Positions 8,412-16,016 of a stretch of 64,000 nucleotides of DNA are shown here, piece by piece. The stretch's first letter is position 1; each line of letters starts with the position of its first letter. The translations under genes and the position numbers were made by a program. This stretch comes from Pontibacter russatus (GTDB taxonomy: Bacteria; Bacteroidota; Bacteroidia; Cytophagales; Hymenobacteraceae), in assembly GCF_009931655.1 (NCBI RefSeq), contig NZ_CP047984.1, forward strand, positions 2,931,001-2,995,000. The letters are read 5' to 3'. Below the pieces are notes generated by a model. That model ran no database searches, had not been told where the DNA came from, and was given only the letters and a program-made list of their open reading frames with translations.

Positions 8412-8576
8412 TATCCTTTGTCACCTATATGGTATAGAAAGGCGCCTTCTCCATCAATCACATGGCGGACCTGGAGGAGTTTCAATCGCACCTATATGGT
8501 ATAGAAAGCTGGAACAGCGGGGCTTATTGTGCGGTACGGGAACCAGGCTTCAATCGCACCTATATGGTGTATGCTG
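8412..8576. CRISPR. Relic CRISPR array: three repeats, two spacers
   Basis: Three 30-bp repeat positions are spaced 67 and 68 bp apart: 8412-8441, 8479-8508 and 8547-8576. The central repeat reads GTTTCAATCG then CACCTATATGGTATAGAAAG, typical of type I/III repeats of the GTTTCAAT...GAAA(C/G) kind. The first copy keeps the last 20 bases but is degenerate in its first 10. The third keeps the first 22 or so but is degenerate in its last 8. Spacers are 37 bp (8442-8478) and 38 bp (8509-8546) and are unlike each other. An A+T-rich stretch at 8330-8400 could be a leader remnant. No cas gene is in the window. Confidence 0.8.
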
Positions 8577-8701
8577 TGTCTGCAAACCTGTATAAGGGGG
8601 CAGGAGGCGGGGCAATAGGTTTTCCCATCCATGCTCCGAGTCTACAACCTGAAGCATGTGTGTTGTCGGAGCAGCGCAGAAACCGCTCACTTTATATATC
8701 C

Positions 8702-9220
8702 TCACTTCTTCACGGGCACCTCCACCACGCCCCGGTCACTCGCCGGGAACCACTCCACGTAAAAGTCCTCCAGCTTCAGGTTCTCTTGGTCGGCATATTC
8801 GAAAACGGCGGCGTAGAGTTTTCGTGGCAACAGGGCTAAATCAGCGTTTGCCTCTGCATGAACTACTTTGCGGCCACCCGGCACCACGCGCAGTTCGTAG
8901 CCTTCCGGAAGGGTTACGCTTGTGTCCGGTATGATGACGCCGATAAAAGCACGAATACTATCAGCGCTTTTATCAGGGTTGTTGTAGTAGATGTTGCCTA
9001 AGGTGCCAATCAGTTCGCCGCTCTTCATTAATCTGGCGGATATTCTAAAAGCGCCCTGTAAATCTTCATCTTTTAAGGAACCTTCAAATGGGATACCCGC
9101 CACATAGATAGTTTTGGAAGTGGTAACGGCAACCTCCGGCTCCGTGAAGCCGCCGAGGTAGGTGTACAGCACCAGCAGCACAATGGCCAGGCCAGCCATT
9201 ACGTAAAAGAATTTTTTCAT
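8702..9220 (-). CDS. Membrane-anchored GyrI/TEX264-like domain protein
   Basis: The protein has 172 residues. Residues 4-24 form one N-terminal membrane helix and the rest is soluble. The central part, with YYNNPDKSADSIRAFIGVII and then LPEGYELRVVPGG, resembles the GyrI-like small-molecule-binding fold in its TEX264-like form, where a single helix precedes a domain containing YYDNP followed by an xG(V/S)I strand. This assignment is by eye. Its ATG overlaps the stop of the ABC exporter gene upstream (ATGA, 4 bp), so the two are almost certainly co-translated. A role as an accessory factor or substrate sensor for the exporter is inference. Confidence 0.65.
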   Translation of the reverse strand: MKKFFYVMAGLAIVLLVLYTYLGGFTEPEVAVTTSKTIYVAGIPFEGSLKDEDLQGAFRISARLMKSGELIGTLGNIYYNNPDKSADSIRAFIGVIIPDTSVTLPEGYELRVVPGGRKVVHAEANADLALLPRKLYAAVFEYADQENLKLEDFYVEWFPASDRGVVEVPVKK

Positions 9221-10986
9221 AAGTCGATCATGTTCTTGTACTGCATCCTGTACAGCTGCGCGTAGTAGCCGTTGTGCTCCAGCAACTCCTCGTGGTTGCC
9301 CATCTCCTTCAGCTCGCCGCGGTCCAGCACAATAATCTTGTCCGCCTTCTGGATGGTGGACAGGCGGTGCGCAATCACGATGGAGGTGCGGCCGTGCATC
9401 AGCTGGTCGATGGCGTACTGGATCAGTTCCTCGGTTTCGGAGTCAACGCTGGAGGTGGCCTCATCGAGGATGATGATCTCGGGGTTATAGACCATCGCGC
9501 GCACGAACGAGATCAGCTGCCGCTGCCCCCCGGAGAGGGTGGCGCCCCGCTCCATCACCTGGTAATGCAGGCCGCCCGGCAGCCGCTCGATGAACCTGCG
9601 CGCGCCCACCAGATCGGCGGCCTCCCATATCTGCTTTTCGGTGATGGCCTTGTTGCCCAGCGTGATGTTGTCGGCAATGGAGCCGGAGAACAGGAACACA
9701 TCCTGCAGCACCACCCCGATGTGGTGGCGCAACACGCTCAGGTCGTACTCCTGCAGGTTGTGCCCGTCGATGATGATCTCGCCTTTGTTGATCTCATAGA
9801 AGCGGTTCAGCAGGTTGATGACCGAGGTTTTACCGGCCCCCGTGGCCCCCACGAAAGCCACTGACTCCCCGGCTTTCACCTCAAACGACAAATCGCGCAG
9901 CACCCAGTCTTCGTCCTGGTAGGCAAACCACACGTTCCGGAAGCTCACGTTGCCCCTTATCTTCTCCGGCGCATAGCTCCCGTTGTCAGGGATCATCTCC
10001 TTGCTGTCGAGCAGGCGCATGAGGCGCTCGGTGCTCACCACCCCCAGTTGCAGCGTGTTAAAGCGGTCGGCAATCATCCGGATGGGGCGGAAGAACATCT
10101 GGATATATAAAATGAATGCCATCAGCGTGCCCAGCGAGGTTTCGTCCTCGATCACGCCATGGGCCCCGTACCACACCAGCAGGCCCAGCCCGGCCGCCCC
10201 GATGATCTCCGCCACCGGGAAGTAGATGGAGTAGTAGAGCACCGAGCGGATGTTGGCGCGGGTATGCTCCTTGTTGATGGCCTTGAACTTTTCCATCTCC
10301 CGGTCCTCGTTGTTGAAGATCTGCACGATGCTCATGCCCGTTATATGCTCCTGCACAAAAGAGTTGAGTTTCGCCACCGCCGTGCGCACCTCCTGAAAAG
10401 TGCCTTTTATCTTCTCTTTGAAGATGTAGGTGCTTATGATCATGATCGGGAACGTGGAGAGGCTTACCAGCGTCAGCTCCCAGTCTATATAAAACATGAA
10501 GCCCACGATGAACACCAACTGCAGCACGTCGCCGATCATGGCGGCCAGGCCCTCGCTGAACACATCTGACAGCGTCTCCACATCCGACACGTTGCGCGTC
10601 ACCAGCGTGCCGATGGGGGTGCGGTCGAAGAACTTCAGGCGCAGGTTCAGGATGTGGCGGTACAGCTTGATGCGGATGTCGCGCACCACGTTCTGGCCCA
10701 GCCACCCGGCGTAGTAGGTGTGCAGGTACTGCACAATGGCGTTGGCCACCAGCAGCACGCTCAGTATCACGAACATGCGCGTCAGGCCCTCCCAGTCGTT
10801 GTTCAGTATGTCGTTGTCCACGGTGTACTGAATCAGGAACGGGCGCACCGCACCCAGAATGGCCAGGGCAAACGTCAGGAACACGATAAAGTAAAACGTC
10901 CGGATGTAGGGCCTTACGAATGTGAAGAGCCGCTTCAGCACGTCAGAGTCAAGTACTATCCCGCTGTTTTTAGGTTTGTCTTCCAA
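9217..10986 (-). CDS. ABC exporter, fused permease-ATPase (MsbA-like)
   Basis: This half-size ABC exporter has six membrane helices (about residues 15-320) and a C-terminal ATPase. It should work as a homodimer in the inner membrane, exporting lipid or drug-like substrates. Walker A GATGAGKTS is near residue 379, the signature LSGGQRQ near 483, Walker B IIILDEATSS near 501-510 and the His switch in IAHRLS follows. The open frame continues 53 codons upstream to 11145, but that part looks non-coding. The TTG at 10984-10986 gives the family-typical beginning MEDKPKNSG, so I chose it. The last bases overlap the start of the GyrI-like gene. A paralogue lies at 30927-32711. Confidence 0.92.
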   Translation of the reverse strand: MEDKPKNSGIVLDSDVLKRLFTFVRPYIRTFYFIVFLTFALAILGAVRPFLIQYTVDNDILNNDWEGLTRMFVILSVLLVANAIVQYLHTYYAGWLGQNVVRDIRIKLYRHILNLRLKFFDRTPIGTLVTRNVSDVETLSDVFSEGLAAMIGDVLQLVFIVGFMFYIDWELTLVSLSTFPIMIISTYIFKEKIKGTFQEVRTAVAKLNSFVQEHITGMSIVQIFNNEDREMEKFKAINKEHTRANIRSVLYYSIYFPVAEIIGAAGLGLLVWYGAHGVIEDETSLGTLMAFILYIQMFFRPIRMIADRFNTLQLGVVSTERLMRLLDSKEMIPDNGSYAPEKIRGNVSFRNVWFAYQDEDWVLRDLSFEVKAGESVAFVGATGAGKTSVINLLNRFYEINKGEIIIDGHNLQEYDLSVLRHHIGVVLQDVFLFSGSIADNITLGNKAITEKQIWEAADLVGARRFIERLPGGLHYQVMERGATLSGGQRQLISFVRAMVYNPEIIILDEATSSVDSETEELIQYAIDQLMHGRTSIVIAHRLSTIQKADKIIVLDRGELKEMGNHEELLEHNGYYAQLYRMQYKNMIDL

Positions 10987-11222
10987 AGTAGTAGAATCGC
11001 TATATGGCACGGCAAGGAATCTGCTTCCTGCCGCCCTCTTGTAACCATCTGTAAAGTTAATGGTTTTACGCGAAGGGTTTAACCCGGAATCACGAATCCC
11101 GCGCCATATACCCTGATAAACTCCCGGAGCGTTGTCACTTGTCATTCATCCTTCATCCTTTTTCATAACCCTCTTCGCCCCAACTCAGAACAGCCGGCAT
11201 AGCGACTAAAGCGCCAAATGAT

Positions 11223-11230
11223 TATCTTTG
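11223..11230 (+). promoter_or_regulatory. Candidate -7 box (TATCTTTG) right before pheS
   Basis: TATCTTTG fits TAnnTTTG and ends three bases before the pheS ATG at 11234. If it is a real -7 element, transcription would start at or within a few bases of the start codon, giving a leaderless or nearly leaderless mRNA. No good -33 TTG is seen. Confidence 0.35.
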
Positions 11231-11233
11231 CAC

Positions 11234-12262
11234 ATGATGGTGGAGAACATACAACACGTAGCACACGAGATAGAGGTGGCGGCGCTCACGAACGCTGCCG
11301 AACTGGAGCAGTTCCGGATTTCCTATATAGGCCGCAAGGGCCGCATCGCCGACCTGTTCGATAACCTGAAGCAGGTGGCGCCGGAGCAGCGCCGCGAGGT
11401 GGGCCAGCAACTGAACGCATTAAAGAACCGCGCCCAGGAGCGCTTCGACCAGGCGCAGGAGCAGCTCGCCAGTGCCGCCGGCACGGCGGGAGACACCGGC
11501 TTTGATTTCACGCTGCCCCCCGTGCCCAACACGCTGGGCACGCGCCACCCGCTCTCGCTGGTGCGCCAGGAGATTGTGCGCATTTTTGAGCGCATCGGCT
11601 TTAACGTGGCCGAAGGCCCGGAGATGGAGGACGACTGGCACAACTTCTCGGCCCTGAACTTCCCGGAGAATCACCCTGCCCGCGAAATGCAGGACACCTT
11701 CTTTTTGAGTGAGAACAAAGACAAGCTGCTTCGCACGCACACGTCCACGGTGCAGGTGCGCCTGATGGAGAACAACCACCCGCCGCTGCGCAGCATCATG
11801 CCGGGCCGCGTGTACCGCAACGAGGCCATCTCGGCGCGGGCGCACATGGTGTTTCACCAGGTGGAGGGCCTGTACGTGAACAAGGGCGTGAGCTTCAAAG
11901 ACCTGAAAGAGACACTCTATTACTTTGCAAAGGAGATGTTCGGGCAGGATACGCAAATCCGCTTCCGGCCGTCGTTTTTCCCGTTCACGGAGCCGAGCGC
12001 CGAGATTGACATTACCTGCTTTATCTGTAAGGGCGCGGGCTGCAACATCTGCAAGGGCAGCGGCTGGGTCGAGATTGGCGGCTCCGGCATGGTGGACCCC
12101 GCCGTGCTCCAGAGCTCCGGCATCGACCCGGGAATTTACTCCGGCTTTGCCTTCGGGATGGGCATTGAGCGCATCACCATGCTGAAATACCAGATAAAAG
12201 ACCTCCGCCTCTTCACCGAGAACGACGTGCGCTTCCTGCGCCAGTTTGAGGGGGTTATTTGA
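11234..12262 (+). CDS. pheS: Phenylalanine-tRNA ligase alpha subunit
   Basis: PheS is the catalytic class II subunit of the alpha2-beta2 phenylalanyl-tRNA synthetase. From the ATG at 11234 it is 342 residues. An N-terminal coiled-coil arm (about 1-85) precedes the catalytic core. Motif 1 is around HPLSLVRQEIVRIFERIGF, motif 2 is PGRVYRNEAISARAHMVFHQVEGL, and motif 3 is the C-terminal GFAFGMGIERITMLKY. A CxxC-type insertion CFICKGAGCNICKGSG (four Cys) may bind zinc; similar Cys pairs occur in bacterial PheS. Alternative starts are a TTG two codons upstream and the next ATG at 11237. pheT is not adjacent. Confidence 0.96.
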   Translation: MMVENIQHVAHEIEVAALTNAAELEQFRISYIGRKGRIADLFDNLKQVAPEQRREVGQQLNALKNRAQERFDQAQEQLASAAGTAGDTGFDFTLPPVPNTLGTRHPLSLVRQEIVRIFERIGFNVAEGPEMEDDWHNFSALNFPENHPAREMQDTFFLSENKDKLLRTHTSTVQVRLMENNHPPLRSIMPGRVYRNEAISARAHMVFHQVEGLYVNKGVSFKDLKETLYYFAKEMFGQDTQIRFRPSFFPFTEPSAEIDITCFICKGAGCNICKGSGWVEIGGSGMVDPAVLQSSGIDPGIYSGFAFGMGIERITMLKYQIKDLRLFTENDVRFLRQFEGVI

Positions 12263-12496
12263 TGGTTGATTGCTGGTTGTTGATTGTTAAATTGCTTAAT
12301 GGTTAGATAGCTGACTTCGCAGATAGTTGGCAGCTCAGCCATATAGCCATTTTCTTTTCAGTTGAACACTTCAGGTGGTATATAAGCGTTATCAACTTAG
12401 GAGGAAGGCAAACAAAAGCTGTATCAACCATTAAGCCATATAGCCATTTAACAATCAACAACCAGCAACCACCAATCAAACAATCACCAACCAAAA
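12263..12496. repeat. Inverted-repeat element, TTGATTGTTAAA family, copy A
   Basis: The left arm (12263-12306) contains GGTTGATTGCTGGTTGTTG, ATTGTTAAAT and GCTTAATGG. The right arm (12426-12490) contains the complement in reverse order: CCATTAAG, CATTTAACAATCAACAACC and AGCAACC. The spacer is about 120 bp. It begins immediately at the pheS stop codon and ends at the start of the hydroxybutyryl-CoA dehydrogenase gene. Related copies are at 58476-58626 and 61893-62010. Confidence 0.7.
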
Positions 12497-12498
12497 CC

Positions 12499-13356
12499 AT
12501 GCAGCTGGAGGAAATCAGGACAATCGGGGTAGTAGGCGCCGGCACCATGGGCCAGGGCATTGCGCAGGTCTGCGCGCAGGCGGGCTACAAAACCATCCTG
12601 TTTGACATCAGCGCGCAGGTGCTGGAGAAGGCGAAGCAGACGACCCTGAAGAACCTGGACGAGGGCATTGCACGGGGCAAACTGACGGAAAGCGATAAAG
12701 ACGCTGCCCTGGGCAACCTCTCTTACACCGGCGACACCCTGCAATTAAGCTGCGACGTGATAATAGAGGCCGTGGTGGAGCGGCTGGAGGTGAAACAAAG
12801 CATCTTCAGGGAACTGGCCAGCATGAACCCGCCCGGCACCATACTGGCCTCCAACACCTCCTCTATTCCCATCACGCAGATTGCCGCCACCATCCCAAAC
12901 CCGGAGCGCGTGGTGGGCATGCACTTCTTCAACCCTGCCCATATCATGAAACTGGTAGAGGTAATTTCCGGGGCCGCTACCTCGCCCGCTATCGCCCAGA
13001 CCATAAAGGAGCTGGCCGGGAAATTAGGCAAGACGGCCGTGATGGCGATGGATTCGCCGGGCTTTATCGTGAACCGTGTGGCGCGCCACTTTTATGTGGA
13101 AGGGCTGAAACTGCTGGAGGAAGGCGTGGCCGACGTAGAGACGATTGATAGACTGATGCGGGCCAGCGGCTTCAAAATGGGCCCGTTTGAACTCATGGAC
13201 CTGATTGGTGTTGATACTAATTATGCCGTAACCGCCTCCATGTTCGAGGCCTTTCATTATGACGCAAAATTCAGACCGAGCCGCCTGCAGCAGCAGAAAG
13301 TGGACGCCGGGCACCACGGCCGCAAGTCGGGCAAAGGGTTTTATATATATGAGTAA
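12499..13356 (+). CDS. hbd: 3-hydroxybutyryl-CoA dehydrogenase
   Basis: This NAD(P)-dependent short-chain 3-hydroxyacyl-CoA dehydrogenase interconverts acetoacetyl-CoA and 3-hydroxybutyryl-CoA. It has 285 residues, the standard length. The Rossmann motif GVVGAGTMGQGIAQ is at about residues 9-22. SNTSS, the catalytic MHFFNPAHIMKLVEVI with its His, and the substrate-binding DSPGFIVNRV are all present. The C-terminal domain ends in HHGRKSGKGFYIYE, as in the family. The stop overlaps the start of the next gene, so the two form one transcription unit. Confidence 0.95.
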   Translation: MQLEEIRTIGVVGAGTMGQGIAQVCAQAGYKTILFDISAQVLEKAKQTTLKNLDEGIARGKLTESDKDAALGNLSYTGDTLQLSCDVIIEAVVERLEVKQSIFRELASMNPPGTILASNTSSIPITQIAATIPNPERVVGMHFFNPAHIMKLVEVISGAATSPAIAQTIKELAGKLGKTAVMAMDSPGFIVNRVARHFYVEGLKLLEEGVADVETIDRLMRASGFKMGPFELMDLIGVDTNYAVTASMFEAFHYDAKFRPSRLQQQKVDAGHHGRKSGKGFYIYE

Positions 13357-13774
13357 GCCCTGGGCGCTGTTCGTGCTCCTGCTCCTGCTTGCCACCGCCT
13401 GCAGCGACGGCAACCGGGTGGGCCCGCATATACCCGACGTGATTGTGGACGAGCAGCTGAACGTGAACAGCCAGCTGTTCCCGACGCTGCGCCAGGACGG
13501 TGGCTACGCCTATATCCCCGGCGGCTACAAAGGCATCCTGGTGGTGCGCCAGAACGCCGGCCAGTACTACGCCTTCGAGCGTGCCTGCCCCTACGACCCC
13601 ACCGCCGCCTGCTCAAAGGTAGAGGTGGACCCTTCGAACCTGTTTATCGTGGACGACTGCTGCGGCTCCCAGTTCAACCTGCAGGGGGAGGTAACAGGCG
13701 GCCCGGCCGTGTATGGCCTGCGGCAGTACCAGACGGCCCTGATGGGCTCCGTGCTGTATATCACGAATCAGTAG
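13349..13774 (+). CDS. Rieske-like lipoprotein lacking the usual iron-sulfur ligands
   Basis: The 141-residue protein begins MSKPWALF with a lipoprotein signal ending ATAC (Cys18). The mature part follows the Rieske pattern: GILVVRQNAGQYYAFERACPYDP, then a Cys-containing stretch, then LFIVDDCCGSQFNLQGEVTGGPA. A true Rieske cluster needs CxH and CxxH. Here the positions read C80-P-Y and C105-G-S, and no histidine replaces them, so a 2Fe-2S cluster is unlikely. It may be a redox-inactive structural relative. The ATG overlaps the hbd stop codon (ATATGAGTAA), so co-translation is likely. Confidence 0.75.
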   Translation: MSKPWALFVLLLLLATACSDGNRVGPHIPDVIVDEQLNVNSQLFPTLRQDGGYAYIPGGYKGILVVRQNAGQYYAFERACPYDPTAACSKVEVDPSNLFIVDDCCGSQFNLQGEVTGGPAVYGLRQYQTALMGSVLYITNQ

Positions 13775-13830
13775 GTTTGGGTTGATTTTTGACAGATTAA
13801 AACTTCCCGCAAAATTTTCGCGGCGCGTGC

Positions 13831-13861
13831 TTGCGTCATAAGCAAAACTGCCGTAATATTG
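13831..13861 (+). promoter_or_regulatory. Candidate promoter for tRNA-Asn
   Basis: TTG at 13831-13833 is followed after 20 bases by TAATATTG at 13854-13861, which matches TAnnTTTG except for one base. It lies 39 bases upstream of the tRNA. Confidence 0.4.
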
Positions 13862-13899
13862 CACCATCAATCAGCGCAACAGCTGCTGACGCGATAAAT

Positions 13900-13973
13900 T
13901 CCTCCTTAGCTCAGTTGGTTAGAGCACATGACTGTTAATCATGGGGTCCCTGGTTCGAGCCCAGGAGGGGGAG
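13900..13973 (+). tRNA. tRNA-Asn (anticodon GTT)
   Basis: All four stems fold. The acceptor is TCCTCCT with AGGGGGA, the D arm is GCTC..GAGC, the anticodon arm is CATGA-CTGTTAA-TCATG with GTT at the anticodon, and the T arm is CCTGG-TTCGAGC-CCAGG. The discriminator base is G. The length is 74 nt. CCA is not encoded. Confidence 0.95.
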
Positions 13974-13979
13974 CTTGAT

Positions 13980-14022
13980 AATCAGCCACTTACAGGTAAA
14001 ACTTGTAAGTGGCTGATTTTGT
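13980..14022 (+). terminator. Terminator after tRNA-Asn
   Basis: AATCAGCCACTTACA pairs with TGTAAGTGGCTGATT across a nine-base loop, followed by TTGTTT. It begins six bases after the tRNA. Confidence 0.85.
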
Positions 14023-14370
14023 TTCTATGCTCTTCCCTCTGCCTATATAGCCTGCTGGTGCAGCAATTATTTGTCCCTGATCTATACCGCACTCAAAACT
14101 CCTACCGCACCAAATCATATATAGTAAGTCATATATAAATTAGGTCAATCACCACTGCACAAATGCAATGACTTAAAGTGAACTCAACCCATATATGCGT
14201 CTCATCTGCTGGATTGAGATAAAAGACCTTACCGTTCAACCCCTCTCATGTATATCAAGCCACTTTTTAACAAATGGCTTTTTTTCGGAATGGAGTGGCT
14301 CTAATTATTTTTCTTTATATATAAACATCCTTATATTCAGACCTGCGACCACAGAAAACAAACTCGTCCC
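14023..14370. other. A+T-rich intergenic region before a lipoprotein gene
   Basis: About 350 bp with several TATATA words and no open frame I trust. It contains a short hairpin-like AAGCCACTTTTT..AAATGGCTTTTTTT at about 14258-14285 that could be another terminator. The promoter for the gene at 14371 must lie here. Confidence 0.5.
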
Positions 14371-15627
14371 ATGAAAAAGCGCTACCTCTTGCCCTTCCTG
14401 CTCTTTGTTACCTTAACCTCATGCGAAGATGAGAAGGAGAATCCTTCACCCCAGCCTGATGCAAAGGCAGTTTCATTTAACTTCAGGCTTGACCCCCTGC
14501 CAGAGGAAACAAAGGATTTTGAGCTGATCATATCGCAGAAAGATGGAGAGGTGCTGCTTGACACTATGCTTGCAGGCAGGAGGGAACACGAGCTTAAAGT
14601 AAACTCGGAAGACACTAAGTTTAACGTCACCACCATTTACTCGAACCCGTCCACTAAAAAGTACTCAATGAGGACGTACGTGCAGGTGAACCCGGACGGC
14701 TGGCACATCGATGATGGCATTAACACCAGGGAAGAAGCCGAGACGGTGCCTTCTAAGGTCTACTACAGCAATGCTATAAACCATAAAAATTACGGCTCGA
14801 GTAGAATTGAGTTCGGCGCCATTAGGGTTGAATTGTTCAGGTTTTTCCCTCTTGGAAGTTCCATAGATGATCCCCTTATCCTTATGGTGGAGTATGACAG
14901 AAAGTTTAAAAACGACTTATCTTACCTGCTGCTGGCAGACCAGGGCAAGTACATCTTTGCCGAAGTGACATCACCGGAAACACATGTTGACTTTTCGAAC
15001 GCAGGCACCGCCATCAAACGCAAGTATAAAAGGCCTGATGGTGTACCCCCTCTTACTTCGGTGCTTTTCGGATACACGAAGGCTGGCGACTACAGTAACC
15101 CGGTCACGCTTTACCTATCGAGCCGTAACCCTGAAGAATATGACCTGCAGTTCCCACAGACCGTTGTTGAGGAGTTTGAGCTGATGCTATCTTATATGGA
15201 GTTTGGAGGCTATATACATCAATACTGGCATGTCGACTCAACTGTCCCTGAGGAGATGCCCCTTCTGCCAAAGTCTGATTTTACCGTCACCAAGTCTCTG
15301 TTCAACGATTTCCAGGTGAAATTTGCGGAAGACAAACCCAGCACTTATGATTTGTTCTGGACGTCCAGGACCGCCAACCTCAATGCGGATTGGCAGGTTT
15401 TTCTTTCCCCGGAGGAGACCACCTTTAACATGGAGGGCTTCATCGAAAAGCTCAGCGCTACAACCCTGAAAGGGAAATCCCTCTCTGACTTTAGGCTCTA
15501 CCGGGTCATGTCACAAACGGCCAAAGATTACACGCACCAGTCTATGCATAACTATCTGAACAACCCTCAGGCCTATTCGCGAAAGGAACTGAGGCAGTAC
15601 CGTAGAATTTATATATTCACTTCTTAG
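14371..15627 (+). CDS. Hypothetical lipoprotein, 418 residues
   Basis: The signal peptide MKKRYLLPFLLFVTLTSC ends in a lipobox with Cys at residue 18, followed by an acidic stretch EDEKENPSPQ, typical of surface or periplasmic lipoproteins of Bacteroidota. The mature protein looks beta-rich in its first half and has no membrane helix. I recognise no domain or catalytic motif. It stands alone, with long A+T-rich flanks on both sides and a lower G+C content than its neighbours, which could mean acquisition by transfer; this is an impression only. Confidence 0.7.
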   Translation: MKKRYLLPFLLFVTLTSCEDEKENPSPQPDAKAVSFNFRLDPLPEETKDFELIISQKDGEVLLDTMLAGRREHELKVNSEDTKFNVTTIYSNPSTKKYSMRTYVQVNPDGWHIDDGINTREEAETVPSKVYYSNAINHKNYGSSRIEFGAIRVELFRFFPLGSSIDDPLILMVEYDRKFKNDLSYLLLADQGKYIFAEVTSPETHVDFSNAGTAIKRKYKRPDGVPPLTSVLFGYTKAGDYSNPVTLYLSSRNPEEYDLQFPQTVVEEFELMLSYMEFGGYIHQYWHVDSTVPEEMPLLPKSDFTVTKSLFNDFQVKFAEDKPSTYDLFWTSRTANLNADWQVFLSPEETTFNMEGFIEKLSATTLKGKSLSDFRLYRVMSQTAKDYTHQSMHNYLNNPQAYSRKELRQYRRIYIFTS

Positions 15628-16016
15628 CGAAAACTTCTCCTCCCGGTTACTTCTTCCTGCACCTCACCTGTTTCATGGGTTTTCTAATTCGATCAATTCC
15701 AAGTAAATCTTCAAGCCTCTCTGCTGTCTTTTTGCCGTTGTTTGTGAAACGCTAACAAGCGTGGGTATATATTTCACCACATATTACCAGTTCTAATTCC
15801 TCAGGACTTCAGTCAAGAAGCCGGCGTTGGACTCTGTCTCTGAAACAGCAGGTCCGAAGCAATCCTGACTGTTTCAGGCCGTAGGGGAGGAGGGGCTGAA
15901 CTCTGGATATCAGCCCTTTTTATATATGCTTTAGAGCATTACAGAAAAGGCAAAGACAGTATACAGTGCCTGCCTAAAAGTAATGCTATTCGTAAGAATT
16001 CAGGGCCTGCGACTGC
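15628..16016. other. Intergenic region without a recognised gene
   Basis: About 390 bp between two convergent genes (lipoprotein + and GH43 -). It includes a possible hairpin GGCTGA..TCAGCCC at about 15892-15917 followed by TTTTTATATAT, which may terminate the lipoprotein gene. No open frame of interest was seen. Confidence 0.5.

Noticed and set aside
8462..8839. Plus-strand frame over the CRISPR relic
   Set aside because: It reads through repeats and spacers; the protein would contain the repeat in different frames.
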